DNA of 64,000 nucleotides from Pedobacter frigidisoli (GTDB lineage: Bacteria; Bacteroidota; Bacteroidia; Sphingobacteriales; Sphingobacteriaceae): NCBI RefSeq assembly GCF_004331675.1, contig NZ_SJSN01000001.1, positions 558,001-622,000 of the forward strand, given 5' to 3'. The notes below the pieces were generated by a model. The model was not told the DNA's origin, ran no database searches, and saw only the letters and a program-made list of their open reading frames with translations. Of the stretch, positions 18,237-27,424 are shown piece by piece. Each line of letters starts with the position of its first letter. The stretch's first letter is position 1. Both the position numbers and the translations under genes were made by a program.

Positions 18237-19628
18237 TTATTTCAACAAATCCAGAATACCTAAAACCGTCAGTTTTTTCTGCTCGCCGCTTTGCATATCT
18301 TTTAATGTTAGTTCGCCGGTTGCAATTTCATCGTCGCCGATTAAAATTACATAAGGAATATTCTTCGCATCGGCATAAGCCATTTGCTTTTTCAGCTTCG
18401 CTGATGATGGATAAAGCTCTGCTGCAATGCCTGCATTTCTGAATTGCTGCAAGATTGGTAATGCATATTTTTCTGCATCCGCATCGAAATTACTGATTAA
18501 AACTTTCGTTCCGATTTCTGCTGATGAAGGGAAAAGATTCAGTTCTTCCAGCACATCGTAAATACGATCTGCTCCAAAAGAAACACCTACTCCTGTTAAA
18601 TCTTTTAAGCCGAACATGCCTGTTAAATCATCATAACGACCGCCGCCGCCGATGCTGCCCATCGCAACTTCATTGGTTTTAACTTCAAAAATACAACCTG
18701 TGTAATAGTTTAAGCCGCGAGCCAGTGTGATATCTAACTCGAGTTTTGCTGTAAGTGGTAAACCGTAGGAAATCAAACTTTCTACATATTCGAAAACCTG
18801 CTCAATTTCGGCAATGCCTTTTAAACCAGTTTCTGATGTTGTTAAAACTTCTTTTAAGCTTGCCAGTTTTTCTTCATTGGTTCCCTCCAACAAAATTACA
18901 GGACGAAGTTTTTCTAAATCATCCTCTGTAAAACCACGATCTAATAATTCTTTACTCACGCCGTCCAAACCAATTTTATCCAATTTATCGATGGCAACAG
19001 TCATGTCAATAATCAAATCAGGTTTACCTATAATCTCGGCGATGCCCGATAGAATTTTTCTATTATTAATTTTTACAGTGAAATCTTTTAAACCCAATTT
19101 GGCCAAAGCTTCATTGTAAATCAGGATAAATTCTGCCTCATTTAATAAACTTGCTGAACCTACCACATCAACATCGCATTGGTAAAACTCACGGTATCTA
19201 CCTTTCTGCGGTCTGTCGGCTCTCCATACTGGCTGAACCTGGAAACGCTTAAAAGGCAAAGTGATTTCGTTTTGGTGCATGACTACGTAACGAGCGAAAG
19301 GAACGGTTAGGTCGTAGCGGAGGGCTTTTTCAGAGATTAATGGAATTAGTTTATTACTGTTTTCTTCCTCAGCAAAGTCGAAAGATTTCTTTTTAGCGTC
19401 TTTCAAATATTCCCCACTATTCAAAATTTTGAAAATCAATTTATCGCCCTCATCACCATACTTTCCCGTTAAGGTAGAAAGGTTTTCAAAACTTGGTGTT
19501 TGAATTTCTGCATAACCATATTTCCTGAAAACCGATTTAATGGTATCGTAAATAAAGTTGCGTTTCACCATTTCAACAGGCGTAAAATCGCGTGTACCTT
19601 TTGCTAATGAGGGTTTAATAACTGACAT
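18237..19628 (-). CDS. hisS: Histidine--tRNA ligase
   Basis: A 463-residue class II aminoacyl-tRNA synthetase. The start is chosen at MSVIKPSLAKGTRDF (19628), since KGTRDF is the family's conserved beginning; the open frame extends 11 residues further without similarity. It has motif 2 (FKRFQVQPVWRADRPQKGRY), the His-specific LARGLNYYTGCIFEV block, motif 3 region GVSFGADRIYDVLE, and a C-terminal anticodon-binding domain (about 365-463; KVLISNFDADAEKYALPILQ). It charges tRNA-His. It stands alone among unrelated genes. Confidence 0.97.
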   Translation of the reverse strand: MSVIKPSLAKGTRDFTPVEMVKRNFIYDTIKSVFRKYGYAEIQTPSFENLSTLTGKYGDEGDKLIFKILNSGEYLKDAKKKSFDFAEEENSNKLIPLISEKALRYDLTVPFARYVVMHQNEITLPFKRFQVQPVWRADRPQKGRYREFYQCDVDVVGSASLLNEAEFILIYNEALAKLGLKDFTVKINNRKILSGIAEIIGKPDLIIDMTVAIDKLDKIGLDGVSKELLDRGFTEDDLEKLRPVILLEGTNEEKLASLKEVLTTSETGLKGIAEIEQVFEYVESLISYGLPLTAKLELDITLARGLNYYTGCIFEVKTNEVAMGSIGGGGRYDDLTGMFGLKDLTGVGVSFGADRIYDVLEELNLFPSSAEIGTKVLISNFDADAEKYALPILQQFRNAGIAAELYPSSAKLKKQMAYADAKNIPYVILIGDDEIATGELTLKDMQSGEQKKLTVLGILDLLK

Positions 19629-19653
19629 AGCCGCAAAAGTACAAAAAGGTTTA

Positions 19654-19727
19654 TTAACCACAGAGATGTTTTACCACCAAGACACGAAGAGCACAAAGAT
19701 AAAAGCGGTCGTAATTGCAATGACGAA
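19654..19727. repeat. Degenerate 'TTAACCACAGAG...CACGAAGAGCACAAAG' intergenic repeat
   Basis: The short gap upstream of hisS holds TTAACCACAGAG, ACCAAGACACGAAGAGCACAAAG and then TCGTAATTGCAATGACGA. Related wording occurs at 47329-47352 (ACCACCAAGGCACAGAGGCACAAAG) and 48401-48435. These are non-coding and look like dispersed repeat remnants. Confidence 0.4.
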
Positions 19728-19756
19728 AACAGAACAGATAACAAAAAAACGAATCA

Positions 19757-21961
19757 TTATTCTCTTCTAATAAAAACAGCGCCATTAGTATCGTTGCCAT
19801 CAATACCTTTTAAGCCAACCTTAATTCTGAATTCTGCTCCTGTTTCGTAATTATCAATTTGAAAATGATAAGATGAGGTTTTCTGCAATCCTGCGCTACT
19901 TTTTGTATTGTCTTCAGAAATTTTAATCCCGTTTTTATAAATAGCAACAGACTGAATTTCAAGTGATGAGTTCCCAGAAACAGGTTGAAATGTGATGGTA
20001 TATTTTCCATTTTGGTCAATTTTACCGGTTGCATTCATATCCAGCACAACAGATTCATTCGTTACGATTTTGTTTGATTTCCACTCGGTTAGCAATAAGC
20101 CCAGATTTTTAAAACGGTCGTAATTTTCGGGGAAAAATAGGGGCAGTGAATATTGGTCACGATTAAGAACCGTGATGGCATAAAAATCGCTCAAGTTTTT
20201 AACCTTAACTGCTTCGCTGTAAATATTAGAATACGCATTTGGATAAGTTCCATCACTAGTGTATCTTATTTGTGCTCCATCAACCAAATTCTCTACCTTA
20301 ACTAAATAACCATCATCCATTTTTTGCTGACTAATCACTTTGGGTTGAGGCAATCGGAAACCAAAGCCTGCTTGCTGGTATTTATTATATTGGCTACGCA
20401 TCCGGTTTTGAAAGTCGTTCCAATTTTGTTTTTCAGCAGGCGTCCAAACTACTTCTGCCAAGGCACTTAAACGAGGTAATGTTAAATAATCAAAATATTT
20501 TTCCGAGCGATTTTCATTCAAAGGCGCCATTTCTGGCAATTTGGTTCCGTGTATAAACTGGTCGGCCCACATGGTTCCTGATGCCCCCAAAATCTGCGAC
20601 CTATATTTTTCATCCAAATTATTTACCAAAGGATTAAGCTGGTAAACTTTTTCCATGGGCACAGCACCCACCCAGCTTGCTGCCTGAACTTCGCCGGGTA
20701 AAAAAGCCTCAGGCATATCGAAGTACAAAAATTTTGTTAGGGATATGACCACATCGTGCCCTGCCGCTACTGCTTTAAGCGTTCTTTCGGGCTTGGCCCA
20801 AATCATTCCCACGGACTTTTCAGTGAGCCCGTCATCAATAATTTCATCCCAGCCAACAATAGTTTTACCGTATTTATTCAGCATTTTTTGTACTCTTTTA
20901 TTAAAGTAAACCTGCAGTTGGCTTTCTTTTTCGAGTTTTAAATCTGCCTTACGTTTTTGGCAGAACGGGCAGGCTTCCCAACGCGTATAAACGGCTTCGT
21001 CTCCTCCAATATGGACATATTTTGATGGGAAAAGTGCTGCAGCTTCCTTAAATACATCTTCTAAAAATTCGAAAGTGCTTTCTTTCCCAACACAATACAA
21101 TTCTTTACTTATGGAGTGTTGAGTTTGTACTTCGTAGTTTTTACCAATGCAGCCCAAATATGGGTAAGCGGCCAATGCGGATAAGGTGTGTGCGGGCAAC
21201 TCAATTTCGGGAATAATTTCTACGTTTCGCAAAGCAGCATAGGCCACCATTTCCTTAATGTCTTCTTGTGTGTAATAGCCGCCTGTACGTTCAGCTCCCT
21301 CACCCCTCCAGGCGCCAACTGATGTTAATTTTGGGTATTTTTTAATTTCCAATCTCCAGCCAGAATCATCAATTAAATGAAAATGTAGTGTATTCATTTT
21401 ATACATTGCCATCATATCAATATACCTCAATACGTATTCCTTACTAAAAAAATATCTCGAAACATCCAGCATCATTCCACGCCAAACATAAGATGGTTCA
21501 TCTCTAATTTCTACACCAGGCAATTCCCAAATCTTATTCCTTTTACGTTGTTGACTATAAATTTCTGGCGGCAGCATTTGCAACAAGGTTTGTATGCCAT
21601 AAAAAACACCGGCACCGGTTTTTCCGCTAATGTTGACTTTTGATGAATTTACTGTGAGTTGATACCTTTCTCTGTTTCCATCTTTTTTGCCAAGATGCAG
21701 GAAGATTCCCGCTACAGCATTTACAGATTCTTTCACTTCAAAATCGAAACCTGTTGCCGGACTTAATGCGGAAGCAAGTAATAAAGCCTGCTCTTTTAAT
21801 CCTTTTTGGTAGAAGATTTTTGTACCGGAAACAATTTTAAATTTATTGCCGTTTTCTTTAATATTTACCGGTAAGGGAATAATATTTAATTGAGCGAAGC
21901 TGATTTGCTGGTTACAAATTAGGAACAATAGAAGAATAAAAAGTTTACAGCAATTTTTCAT
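19757..21961 (-). CDS. Beta-N-acetylhexosaminidase (GH20)
   Basis: A 734-residue secreted enzyme. The start is placed at MKNCCKLF (21961) because a signal peptide follows directly (hydrophobic ~5-20, ending SFAQ); the open frame extends 28 residues upstream. Domains are an N-terminal GH20b-like domain (~25-140), a catalytic TIM barrel (~150-500) with the Asp-Glu pair in HIGGDEAVYTRW, and a C-terminal chitobiase-like/Ig part (~560-734; RYTSDGTYPNAYS). It releases terminal GlcNAc or GalNAc from glycans, chitin oligomers or peptidoglycan turnover products. It is downstream of the LytTR cluster on the same strand with a short gap (about 120 bp). Confidence 0.93.
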   Translation of the reverse strand: MKNCCKLFILLLFLICNQQISFAQLNIIPLPVNIKENGNKFKIVSGTKIFYQKGLKEQALLLASALSPATGFDFEVKESVNAVAGIFLHLGKKDGNRERYQLTVNSSKVNISGKTGAGVFYGIQTLLQMLPPEIYSQQRKRNKIWELPGVEIRDEPSYVWRGMMLDVSRYFFSKEYVLRYIDMMAMYKMNTLHFHLIDDSGWRLEIKKYPKLTSVGAWRGEGAERTGGYYTQEDIKEMVAYAALRNVEIIPEIELPAHTLSALAAYPYLGCIGKNYEVQTQHSISKELYCVGKESTFEFLEDVFKEAAALFPSKYVHIGGDEAVYTRWEACPFCQKRKADLKLEKESQLQVYFNKRVQKMLNKYGKTIVGWDEIIDDGLTEKSVGMIWAKPERTLKAVAAGHDVVISLTKFLYFDMPEAFLPGEVQAASWVGAVPMEKVYQLNPLVNNLDEKYRSQILGASGTMWADQFIHGTKLPEMAPLNENRSEKYFDYLTLPRLSALAEVVWTPAEKQNWNDFQNRMRSQYNKYQQAGFGFRLPQPKVISQQKMDDGYLVKVENLVDGAQIRYTSDGTYPNAYSNIYSEAVKVKNLSDFYAITVLNRDQYSLPLFFPENYDRFKNLGLLLTEWKSNKIVTNESVVLDMNATGKIDQNGKYTITFQPVSGNSSLEIQSVAIYKNGIKISEDNTKSSAGLQKTSSYHFQIDNYETGAEFRIKVGLKGIDGNDTNGAVFIRRE

Positions 21962-22081
21962 TTTGAGTGATTGAAGAAGTTTAAACACAGCAAAATATGA
22001 AAATAAAGAATACGAATTTAAGTCAAACGTTTGTTCAATTTTCAATAATTTCCCAATGCCTTGATGCAGGCTTCCTTTAAA

Positions 22082-22681
22082 TCACTTTCCCAAAACGGCC
22101 TTAACCATTTCTCTGTTCGGTTTCGAAACGGGAATTTTATCTCCGTTATTCATCAACAACATCCCGCCATCTTCCTTGAGCGAGCTTTTAACAAACTTCG
22201 GGTTAACCAAATGACTTTGGTGTGCCCGAACGAAACCTTGTGGTTTCAACAAATCTGAATATTCTTTTAATGGCTTAGAGATTAAGATTTTCTCACTGTC
22301 AATTAGATGGAAATTTGTGTAATTATCATTGGCTTCACATCTGATTATTTCATCTGCAGAAACATACCGAATCTCATATTGAAGAGGAAGTGCAATTTTA
22401 GCACTTTGTTGATCCGTTTTTCTAAATTCGGTATCTGTGGTCGAAAAAGTTTCTTTGTAAGGAATTGGTTGAGTAATATTAATTTTTACTGAATTAGGGT
22501 TAATACCTCTATGCTTTACTAATGTGTAAATTAATAAGGGAATTCCAATAAAAAAAGCTAAGGTAAAAACGCCAACGATTAAAAGAATAATGAGTTCAGG
22601 AGTGCCAATAAAAGCTGCGTTTGCGATTTGAATATTGAAAGCTATTATGAAAATTAATCCCACCACGATTTTATTTCTCAT
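22082..22681 (-). CDS. Membrane-anchored LytTR DNA-binding protein without receiver domain
   Basis: A 199-residue protein. Residues ~1-22 are a signal-like or first membrane helix and ~29-53 a second helix (LIILLIVGVFTLAFFIGIPLL). A linker of about 50 residues follows, then a LytTR domain (~100-199; YEIRYVSADEIIRCEAND, GFVRAHQSHLVNP). No receiver domain is present. The last ~60 residues are nearly identical to those of the LytTR response regulator upstream (positions 22104-22291 match 23032-23219 at 183 of 188 bases). It starts 11 bases inside the preceding 64-residue gene. It may be a membrane-tethered regulator competing for the same DNA sites; this is inference. Confidence 0.8.
   Translation of the reverse strand: MRNKIVVGLIFIIAFNIQIANAAFIGTPELIILLIVGVFTLAFFIGIPLLIYTLVKHRGINPNSVKINITQPIPYKETFSTTDTEFRKTDQQSAKIALPLQYEIRYVSADEIIRCEANDNYTNFHLIDSEKILISKPLKEYSDLLKPQGFVRAHQSHLVNPKFVKSSLKEDGGMLLMNNGDKIPVSKPNREMVKAVLGK
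22104..22291. repeat. Duplicated LytTR-coding DNA, copy A
   Basis: 188 bp that match 23032-23219 in direct orientation with 5 differences. It encodes the DNA-binding half of the LytTR domain in the membrane-anchored paralogue. Confidence 0.9.
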
Positions 22682-22865
22682 TTCTAGAAGTTTTAGATCT
22701 TTTTAATAGGTATAAACATAGATAAATTAATGCTAGAATAAAGCCTATTGCTACAAAGCTGGCAAGACCAAGTAAAAATATTTCAGGTAAACCAATAGAC
22801 ATAGCAAAACATGCCTGCGCAGAATAAAAAACAATGAAGAATAAAGTGAGTAGCAATTTTTTCAT
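22671..22865 (-). CDS. Small two-helix membrane protein of the LytTR cluster
   Basis: A 64-residue protein with a signal-like first helix (about 3-21, ending CFA) and a second helix (about 31-53), ending in a basic tail KRSKTSRNEK. The segment AMSIGLPEIFLLGLASFVAIGF resembles AFIGTPELIILLIVGVFTLAF of the next gene, so the two proteins share a membrane module. Its stop overlaps the start of the LytTR gene by 11 bases, giving translational coupling. No function is known. Good start and coupling make it a credible gene despite its size. Confidence 0.65.
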   Translation of the reverse strand: MKKLLLTLFFIVFYSAQACFAMSIGLPEIFLLGLASFVAIGFILALIYLCLYLLKRSKTSRNEK

Positions 22866-23009
22866 AATAATACTAACATTTAATATTCAGTAAAAATAGC
22901 TGCAGTCCACATTACTTGAAATAACAAATGAGTATGTAGAGGCTTACGCTGAGGATTAACGGAAGATTAATGAGAATCACTATCCCCATGAAAACGAATT
23001 TGCATGGTG

Positions 23010-23753
23010 CTACTTCCCCAATACCAACTTTACCATTTCTCTGTTCGGTTTCGAAACGGGAATTTTATCGCCATTATTCATCAACAACATCCCGCCATCT
23101 TCCTTGAGCCAGCTTTTAACGAACTTCGGGTTAACCAAATGACTTTGGTGTGCTCGAACGAAACCTTGTGGTTTCAACAAATCTGAATATTCTTTTAATG
23201 GCTTAGAGATTAAGATTTTTTCTCCACTTGATAAATAGAAAAAGGTGTAGGTATTATCGGCCATGCAACGCACAATATCATCAACCGAAACATAGCGTAT
23301 TTCATGTTGCTGGGGCAGTGCGATTTTTGGAATGCTTGGCTCTGTTTGTTTAATTTGATTAAGCAAAAAATTTAATTGCTCACCATTAATCTTGCCTTTA
23401 ATTCGTTCTTCCGCTTTCGAAACAGCAGTTATTAATTCATCAGGGTCGACTGGTTTAAGCAGGTAATCCAAGGCCGCAAACTTTACTGCCTGAATGCCGT
23501 AATTATCGTAAGCAGTTACAAAAATAACTTCAAAAGATTTTTTGGAGAGCTTATTTAACAAATCGAAACCAGTGGTTTTTCCCATCTGAATATCGAGAAA
23601 AAGTAAATCAGGGCGGTGCAGATTCACTTTCTCAAAGGCATCATCAATGTTGCTGGCAATGGCCACAACCTTAACCTCGGGGCAGTTTTTGGCCAACAAA
23701 ACCTGCAGGTTTTCTAAATTTGCCAGCTCATCATCTACTAAAACCGCCCTCAT
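23010..23753 (-). CDS. LytTR family response regulator
   Basis: A 247-residue protein. The N-terminal receiver domain (~1-115) has the acidic pocket VDDE and the phospho-acceptor Asp54 in LLFLDIQMG, followed by the conserved Thr/Lys region VTAYDNYG and LLKPVD. The C-terminal LytTR domain (~150-247) binds DNA. It starts one base after the stop of the sensor kinase gene, so the two form a LytS/LytR-type two-component system. Target genes are unknown; the membrane LytTR paralogue and the small membrane protein downstream are likely partners. Confidence 0.93.
   Translation of the reverse strand: MRAVLVDDELANLENLQVLLAKNCPEVKVVAIASNIDDAFEKVNLHRPDLLFLDIQMGKTTGFDLLNKLSKKSFEVIFVTAYDNYGIQAVKFAALDYLLKPVDPDELITAVSKAEERIKGKINGEQLNFLLNQIKQTEPSIPKIALPQQHEIRYVSVDDIVRCMADNTYTFFYLSSGEKILISKPLKEYSDLLKPQGFVRAHQSHLVNPKFVKSWLKEDGGMLLMNNGDKIPVSKPNREMVKLVLGK
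23032..23219. repeat. Duplicated LytTR-coding DNA, copy B
   Basis: Direct-orientation partner of 22104-22291 (928 bp apart, 183 of 188 bases identical), inside the response regulator gene. Confidence 0.9.
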
Positions 23754-23754
23754 T

Positions 23755-25362
23755 TTATAGCCATTCTGTTAATGTAATTGTAACCGCAGTTCCGTTTGTA
23801 TTAGATTGGATATCTAAAACAAAAGGTGTGTTTTTATAAATCGTATTCAGTAAAGATATTCGATTTTTGCTGAGCGCCAAACCTAAACCATTGTATGTTT
23901 GAGTGGTGTCGAAGCCTTTACCGTTGTCTTGAATGCTCAAAATTAAATTCGATGTCTGCTTTTCAAAGCTAACGGTGATTTTACCATCTTTTCCTTTTTC
24001 GGCAATGCCATGTTTAACCGCATTTTCTACAAATGGTTGTAATAACATTGAGGGGATTTCTATATTTTCTGTATCCAAATCAGATGAAGCGCTTAAATTG
24101 TATTGAAAGCCAAAACGTAACTGCTCCATTTGCAGGTAATCATCCAACAAAGTTTTTTCTTTAGTTAAACTGATGAGCTCTTTGCTATCTAAAACATTTC
24201 GTGTGAGGCGGGCAAACTTACTGAGGTATCGGTTGGCGTTATCTATTTCATTTTTGTTCATCAGGTTTTGGATGCCAGCCAGAGCATTAAATAAAAAGTG
24301 CGGATTGAGTTGAGAGCGGACTGAATTGAGTTGAAGTTGAGCGATTTCTTTTTGTTTAGATTGTTGAGCAAGTTTTTTGGATGCTTTCCTTTTGATATAG
24401 GTAACTGCGGCACCGAAAATAGCACCTAATAACAGAGCAGTAATGATTCCGAAAATCAGCATTTGGCGGTTGGTAAACCTAACTTCATCTAAAGTTATAG
24501 AAAGCGTATATCTGGCTGTATATTTTTCCATCTCATTTGGTAGCATTTTATATCTACCAAATGCTGATGGCTGAATAATAACTTCATAATCGCCCGATTT
24601 TTTGAAAATGCTTTTATCAAATTTTAAATATGGTGAAAACTGATGTGTTTCATCAATGTGGCTACCGTATTGCCAGGAAGTTGATTCGGAAATGATTTTA
24701 TTTGTTTGCTTGTCTTTTATCGAGGTGTAATATATGTAATCAATATCTGTTCGGTCTTTTACAATGGTTAGTTCGTCATCTTTTTTAGTGAGATTAAGTT
24801 TTATTTTTTCTTTTGGGTCGATTATATAGCTGTAGTCAACACCCTTTTCAATTGTAGAACGCTTTCCAATGGCTTTGATTTTAGCTTTGGGAATAGATTT
24901 TCCATAAAAAACAGATTTGTAAATATCAAGGGGTGTTTGGATGCTATAAACTAATATTGTAATTATTTTGCCTTTTATTGGGAAAATACCAAGTGTTGTA
25001 GATCTGAATACTTCGTCATCTCCACCCGCATGAGTGTCTTTTAGTTGCGCTTTGTTGATAGACTTGTTTACCACAATCGATTTATCGTCCACTAAAATGG
25101 TGTATCGATAATGCTCAATATTGATATTCTTTCTAAAATTAATTTGAAAACTAATATTGTTTACTTCGGGCAAATAACTAAAGGATGTATTTGGTTGATT
25201 GGGGAATACATTGGAATAATAGACGTTTTTAGCTGAACTATCTACACACATAAGTAGTTTGCCGCCACTGGGGTATATTTTATTGAAATCTATGCCTTTT
25301 TGTGCAGTTACTGTAGATATAGCGATAACTAAGTTGAGAAATATGAAGATTATCTTTTTCAT
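23755..25362 (-). CDS. LytS-type sensor histidine kinase
   Basis: A 535-residue protein with a signal peptide (ending VTAQ near residue 20) and a periplasmic sensory region of about 280 residues without a domain that I recognise. One membrane helix follows (about 303-325; LIFGIITALLLGAIFGAAV), then a short coiled linker, the His_kinase block with the phospho-acceptor His in RSQLNPHFLFNALAG (about 348-362) and an HATPase domain (LQPFVENAVKHGIAEKG, DNGKGFD). The single extracytoplasmic domain suggests sensing of an envelope signal. It is followed immediately by the response regulator gene. Confidence 0.92.
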   Translation of the reverse strand: MKKIIFIFLNLVIAISTVTAQKGIDFNKIYPSGGKLLMCVDSSAKNVYYSNVFPNQPNTSFSYLPEVNNISFQINFRKNINIEHYRYTILVDDKSIVVNKSINKAQLKDTHAGGDDEVFRSTTLGIFPIKGKIITILVYSIQTPLDIYKSVFYGKSIPKAKIKAIGKRSTIEKGVDYSYIIDPKEKIKLNLTKKDDELTIVKDRTDIDYIYYTSIKDKQTNKIISESTSWQYGSHIDETHQFSPYLKFDKSIFKKSGDYEVIIQPSAFGRYKMLPNEMEKYTARYTLSITLDEVRFTNRQMLIFGIITALLLGAIFGAAVTYIKRKASKKLAQQSKQKEIAQLQLNSVRSQLNPHFLFNALAGIQNLMNKNEIDNANRYLSKFARLTRNVLDSKELISLTKEKTLLDDYLQMEQLRFGFQYNLSASSDLDTENIEIPSMLLQPFVENAVKHGIAEKGKDGKITVSFEKQTSNLILSIQDNGKGFDTTQTYNGLGLALSKNRISLLNTIYKNTPFVLDIQSNTNGTAVTITLTEWL

Positions 25363-25656
25363 AATGTTTAATTTTTCATAAACCTCCGCTTAAAAGCTGG
25401 CTTACAAAATACCAAATTAGTAAATGAAACTTTTAACTAAGTATTTGAATGGTTTCGGGCAGTATTTAATATTAAAAGCAGTTGCTATTTAAGAAAGTTA
25501 GATAGCGAGCTATCTGCCATTGTCTTGGATCAATTAAAAATCAATCGATGATTAATAATAATGAAAGGATGCAGAAAGCCATACCTCCAAGAAGTGTAGA
25601 AAACCTGAGCACTGAATAGGCAATTAGAAACTTAAATAAATATAGCCAAAGAACCG

Positions 25657-26841
25657 CTATAAAACCCGCAACAATAACCCTTTCAAATATTCGCCTTCAG
25701 GAAAAGAAATCCTAACTGGATGATCTTCAGGTTGGCAGAATTGTTTAATAATTTGAACTTCCTTACCTGCATCTAGTGCAGCCCATGCAACAATTTGCTT
25801 AAAGGTTTCGATATCAACAGCGCCAGAACAAGAAAACGTAGCCAATAAACCGCCTTTTTCTAACAACAACATCGCCAAGCGGTTTAAGTCCTTGTAAGCT
25901 CTTGCCGCTCTGTCTAAGGCAGAACGAGATGGTGCATATTTTGGTGGATCAAGAATAATTACATCGAACAATTCTCCAGATTCCTTAAATACTCTTAATT
26001 GCTTATTAACGTCGGATTGAATTGTGGTAACTTTCTTCACATCGAATTTATTCAAAACTACATTCTGCTTGAGGGTTTCAATGGCCAAGTTAGAACTATC
26101 TACGCTTGTAATTGTTGCGGCATCATTTGCCAAACTGTTTAGGCTAAAACCTCCACTATAGCTAAAGCAATCTAAAACTTTTTTACCTTTTGTATAAGAA
26201 GCTAGGATATGCCTGTTGTCTCGTTGGTCGCAATAGAAGCCTGATTTCTGTCCTTCGGCAATGTTGATGTTATAAGCAATCCCGTTTTCTTTAACCTCTA
26301 AAAATTCTGGAGGATTTTCGCCCCAAAGTAATCCGTTTTCAATAGGCAAACCCTCGTGTGTACGAGCTGTTGCATCGCTTTTATCAAAAATACCTTTGGG
26401 CTGAAGTTCTGCCTTTAATATTTCAACGATATCATCTTTTACCTTTTCAATTCCAGAACTTAAGATCTGTAGAGAAAGAAAATCAGCATATTTATCTACG
26501 ATTAATCCAGGTAAAAAATCAGCCTCGCTGAAAACTAAACGGCAAGTATTGGTTTTATCACTCAGTATAAATTGGCGAGAAGCAATTGCTTGTTTCAATC
26601 TGTTTTCGTACCAACTTTTGTCTATGGTTTGTGTTTCATCCCACTCTAAAAGGCGAACAGCTACACGAGAATTGCTGTTGTAATATCCGTAAGCTAGAAA
26701 TTCCTTATCAAAAGCAAAAACCTTAACAACATCCCCATCTTCTGGTTTTCCGTTAACTTTTTCTAAAGCTCCAGAAAATACCCATGGGTGCCTTTGTAAT
26801 GCCGCTTTCTCTTTGCCCTTTTTTAAGAAGATTTCTACCAT
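25657..26841 (-). CDS. rlmI: 23S rRNA (cytosine-C5)-methyltransferase RlmI-like
   Basis: A 394-residue SAM-dependent RNA methyltransferase. It has an N-terminal PUA domain (~1-75; LKKGKEKAALQRHPWVFSGA), a central EEHEE-like part, and a Rossmann methyltransferase domain (~185-394) with LDCFSYSGGFSLN (motif I), the substrate motif LDPPKYAPSR (motif IV) and FSCSGAVD, which carries a conserved Cys. This layout is the RlmI/YccW family that methylates C1962 of 23S rRNA. It is a lone gene between the sensor kinase and a long non-coding gap. Confidence 0.92.
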   Translation of the reverse strand: MVEIFLKKGKEKAALQRHPWVFSGALEKVNGKPEDGDVVKVFAFDKEFLAYGYYNSNSRVAVRLLEWDETQTIDKSWYENRLKQAIASRQFILSDKTNTCRLVFSEADFLPGLIVDKYADFLSLQILSSGIEKVKDDIVEILKAELQPKGIFDKSDATARTHEGLPIENGLLWGENPPEFLEVKENGIAYNINIAEGQKSGFYCDQRDNRHILASYTKGKKVLDCFSYSGGFSLNSLANDAATITSVDSSNLAIETLKQNVVLNKFDVKKVTTIQSDVNKQLRVFKESGELFDVIILDPPKYAPSRSALDRAARAYKDLNRLAMLLLEKGGLLATFSCSGAVDIETFKQIVAWAALDAGKEVQIIKQFCQPEDHPVRISFPEGEYLKGLLLRVL

Positions 26842-27424
26842 GGTGCAAAGGTAATAAATTAGTCGTGAGTCTGAAGTCGTGAGTATTGAGTAAACAATGG
26901 CAAACGCATTAAAATCAGTTTATTTTTCCAATAAAGCCCCCCCGATTTTCATTATTTCTACAGTTAAAAACTCAAAAAACACTACCCTTTTAAGGTAATC
27001 TCGTTTTGGAAATGAAAGGAAAGCAACGAAAACTTCTGCAGTCCCGCCAATGTTCCAATCTTTTTTGGGGCTTTTTAATGTAATTGAATCAATCGTAACA
27101 AAAAAGGATTTACACGCATGTCGGGTTTATAAACCTAGGCTGATGCTTTGTATAGAGGGGCTGCTAATGCTTAAGATGGGAGGAAACGGTGTTTAATAAA
27201 CCCGATATTGCCAAATAGCCCGGACCCGATTTAAGCATTGCAGTTTATTATTTTAATTGTATGCTTGCCAGTTTCACAGGTTTTTTCGGGGAGGACTATG
27301 GGCTATGAGCGGGACTGCTGGCTGCCATTAAAAGCCGAACGTTCATTTTCAAAAAAATCACCCATATTTTAATTTTATCAACCCACATCAATTTAATTTT
27401 AATGCGTTTTCCCTATTGTGTAAA
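26842..27424. other. 583-bp non-coding region with nested inverted repeats
   Basis: I see no supported gene. The region carries several matching arms: TCGGGTTTATAAAC (27121-27134) against GTTTAATAAACCCGA (27192-27206, one extra base); CTGCTAATGCTTAA against TTAAGCATTGCAG about 70 bp later; and ATAGCCC near 27218 against GGGCTAT near 27300. G/C-rich blocks such as CGGGGAGGACTATGGGC stand out from the A/T-rich surroundings. It starts with GACTC/GTGAGT-type short repeats just upstream of rlmI. It could be a degraded repeat element or a structured RNA; neither can be shown from one copy. Confidence 0.45.

Noticed and set aside
25558..25690. Short hydrophobic minus-strand frame (ends LLLIID) overlapping the end of rlmI
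   Set aside because: It reads like a membrane helix pair, but there is no ATG, GTG or TTG near its beginning; the only start candidates leave under 25 residues, so I do not call a gene.
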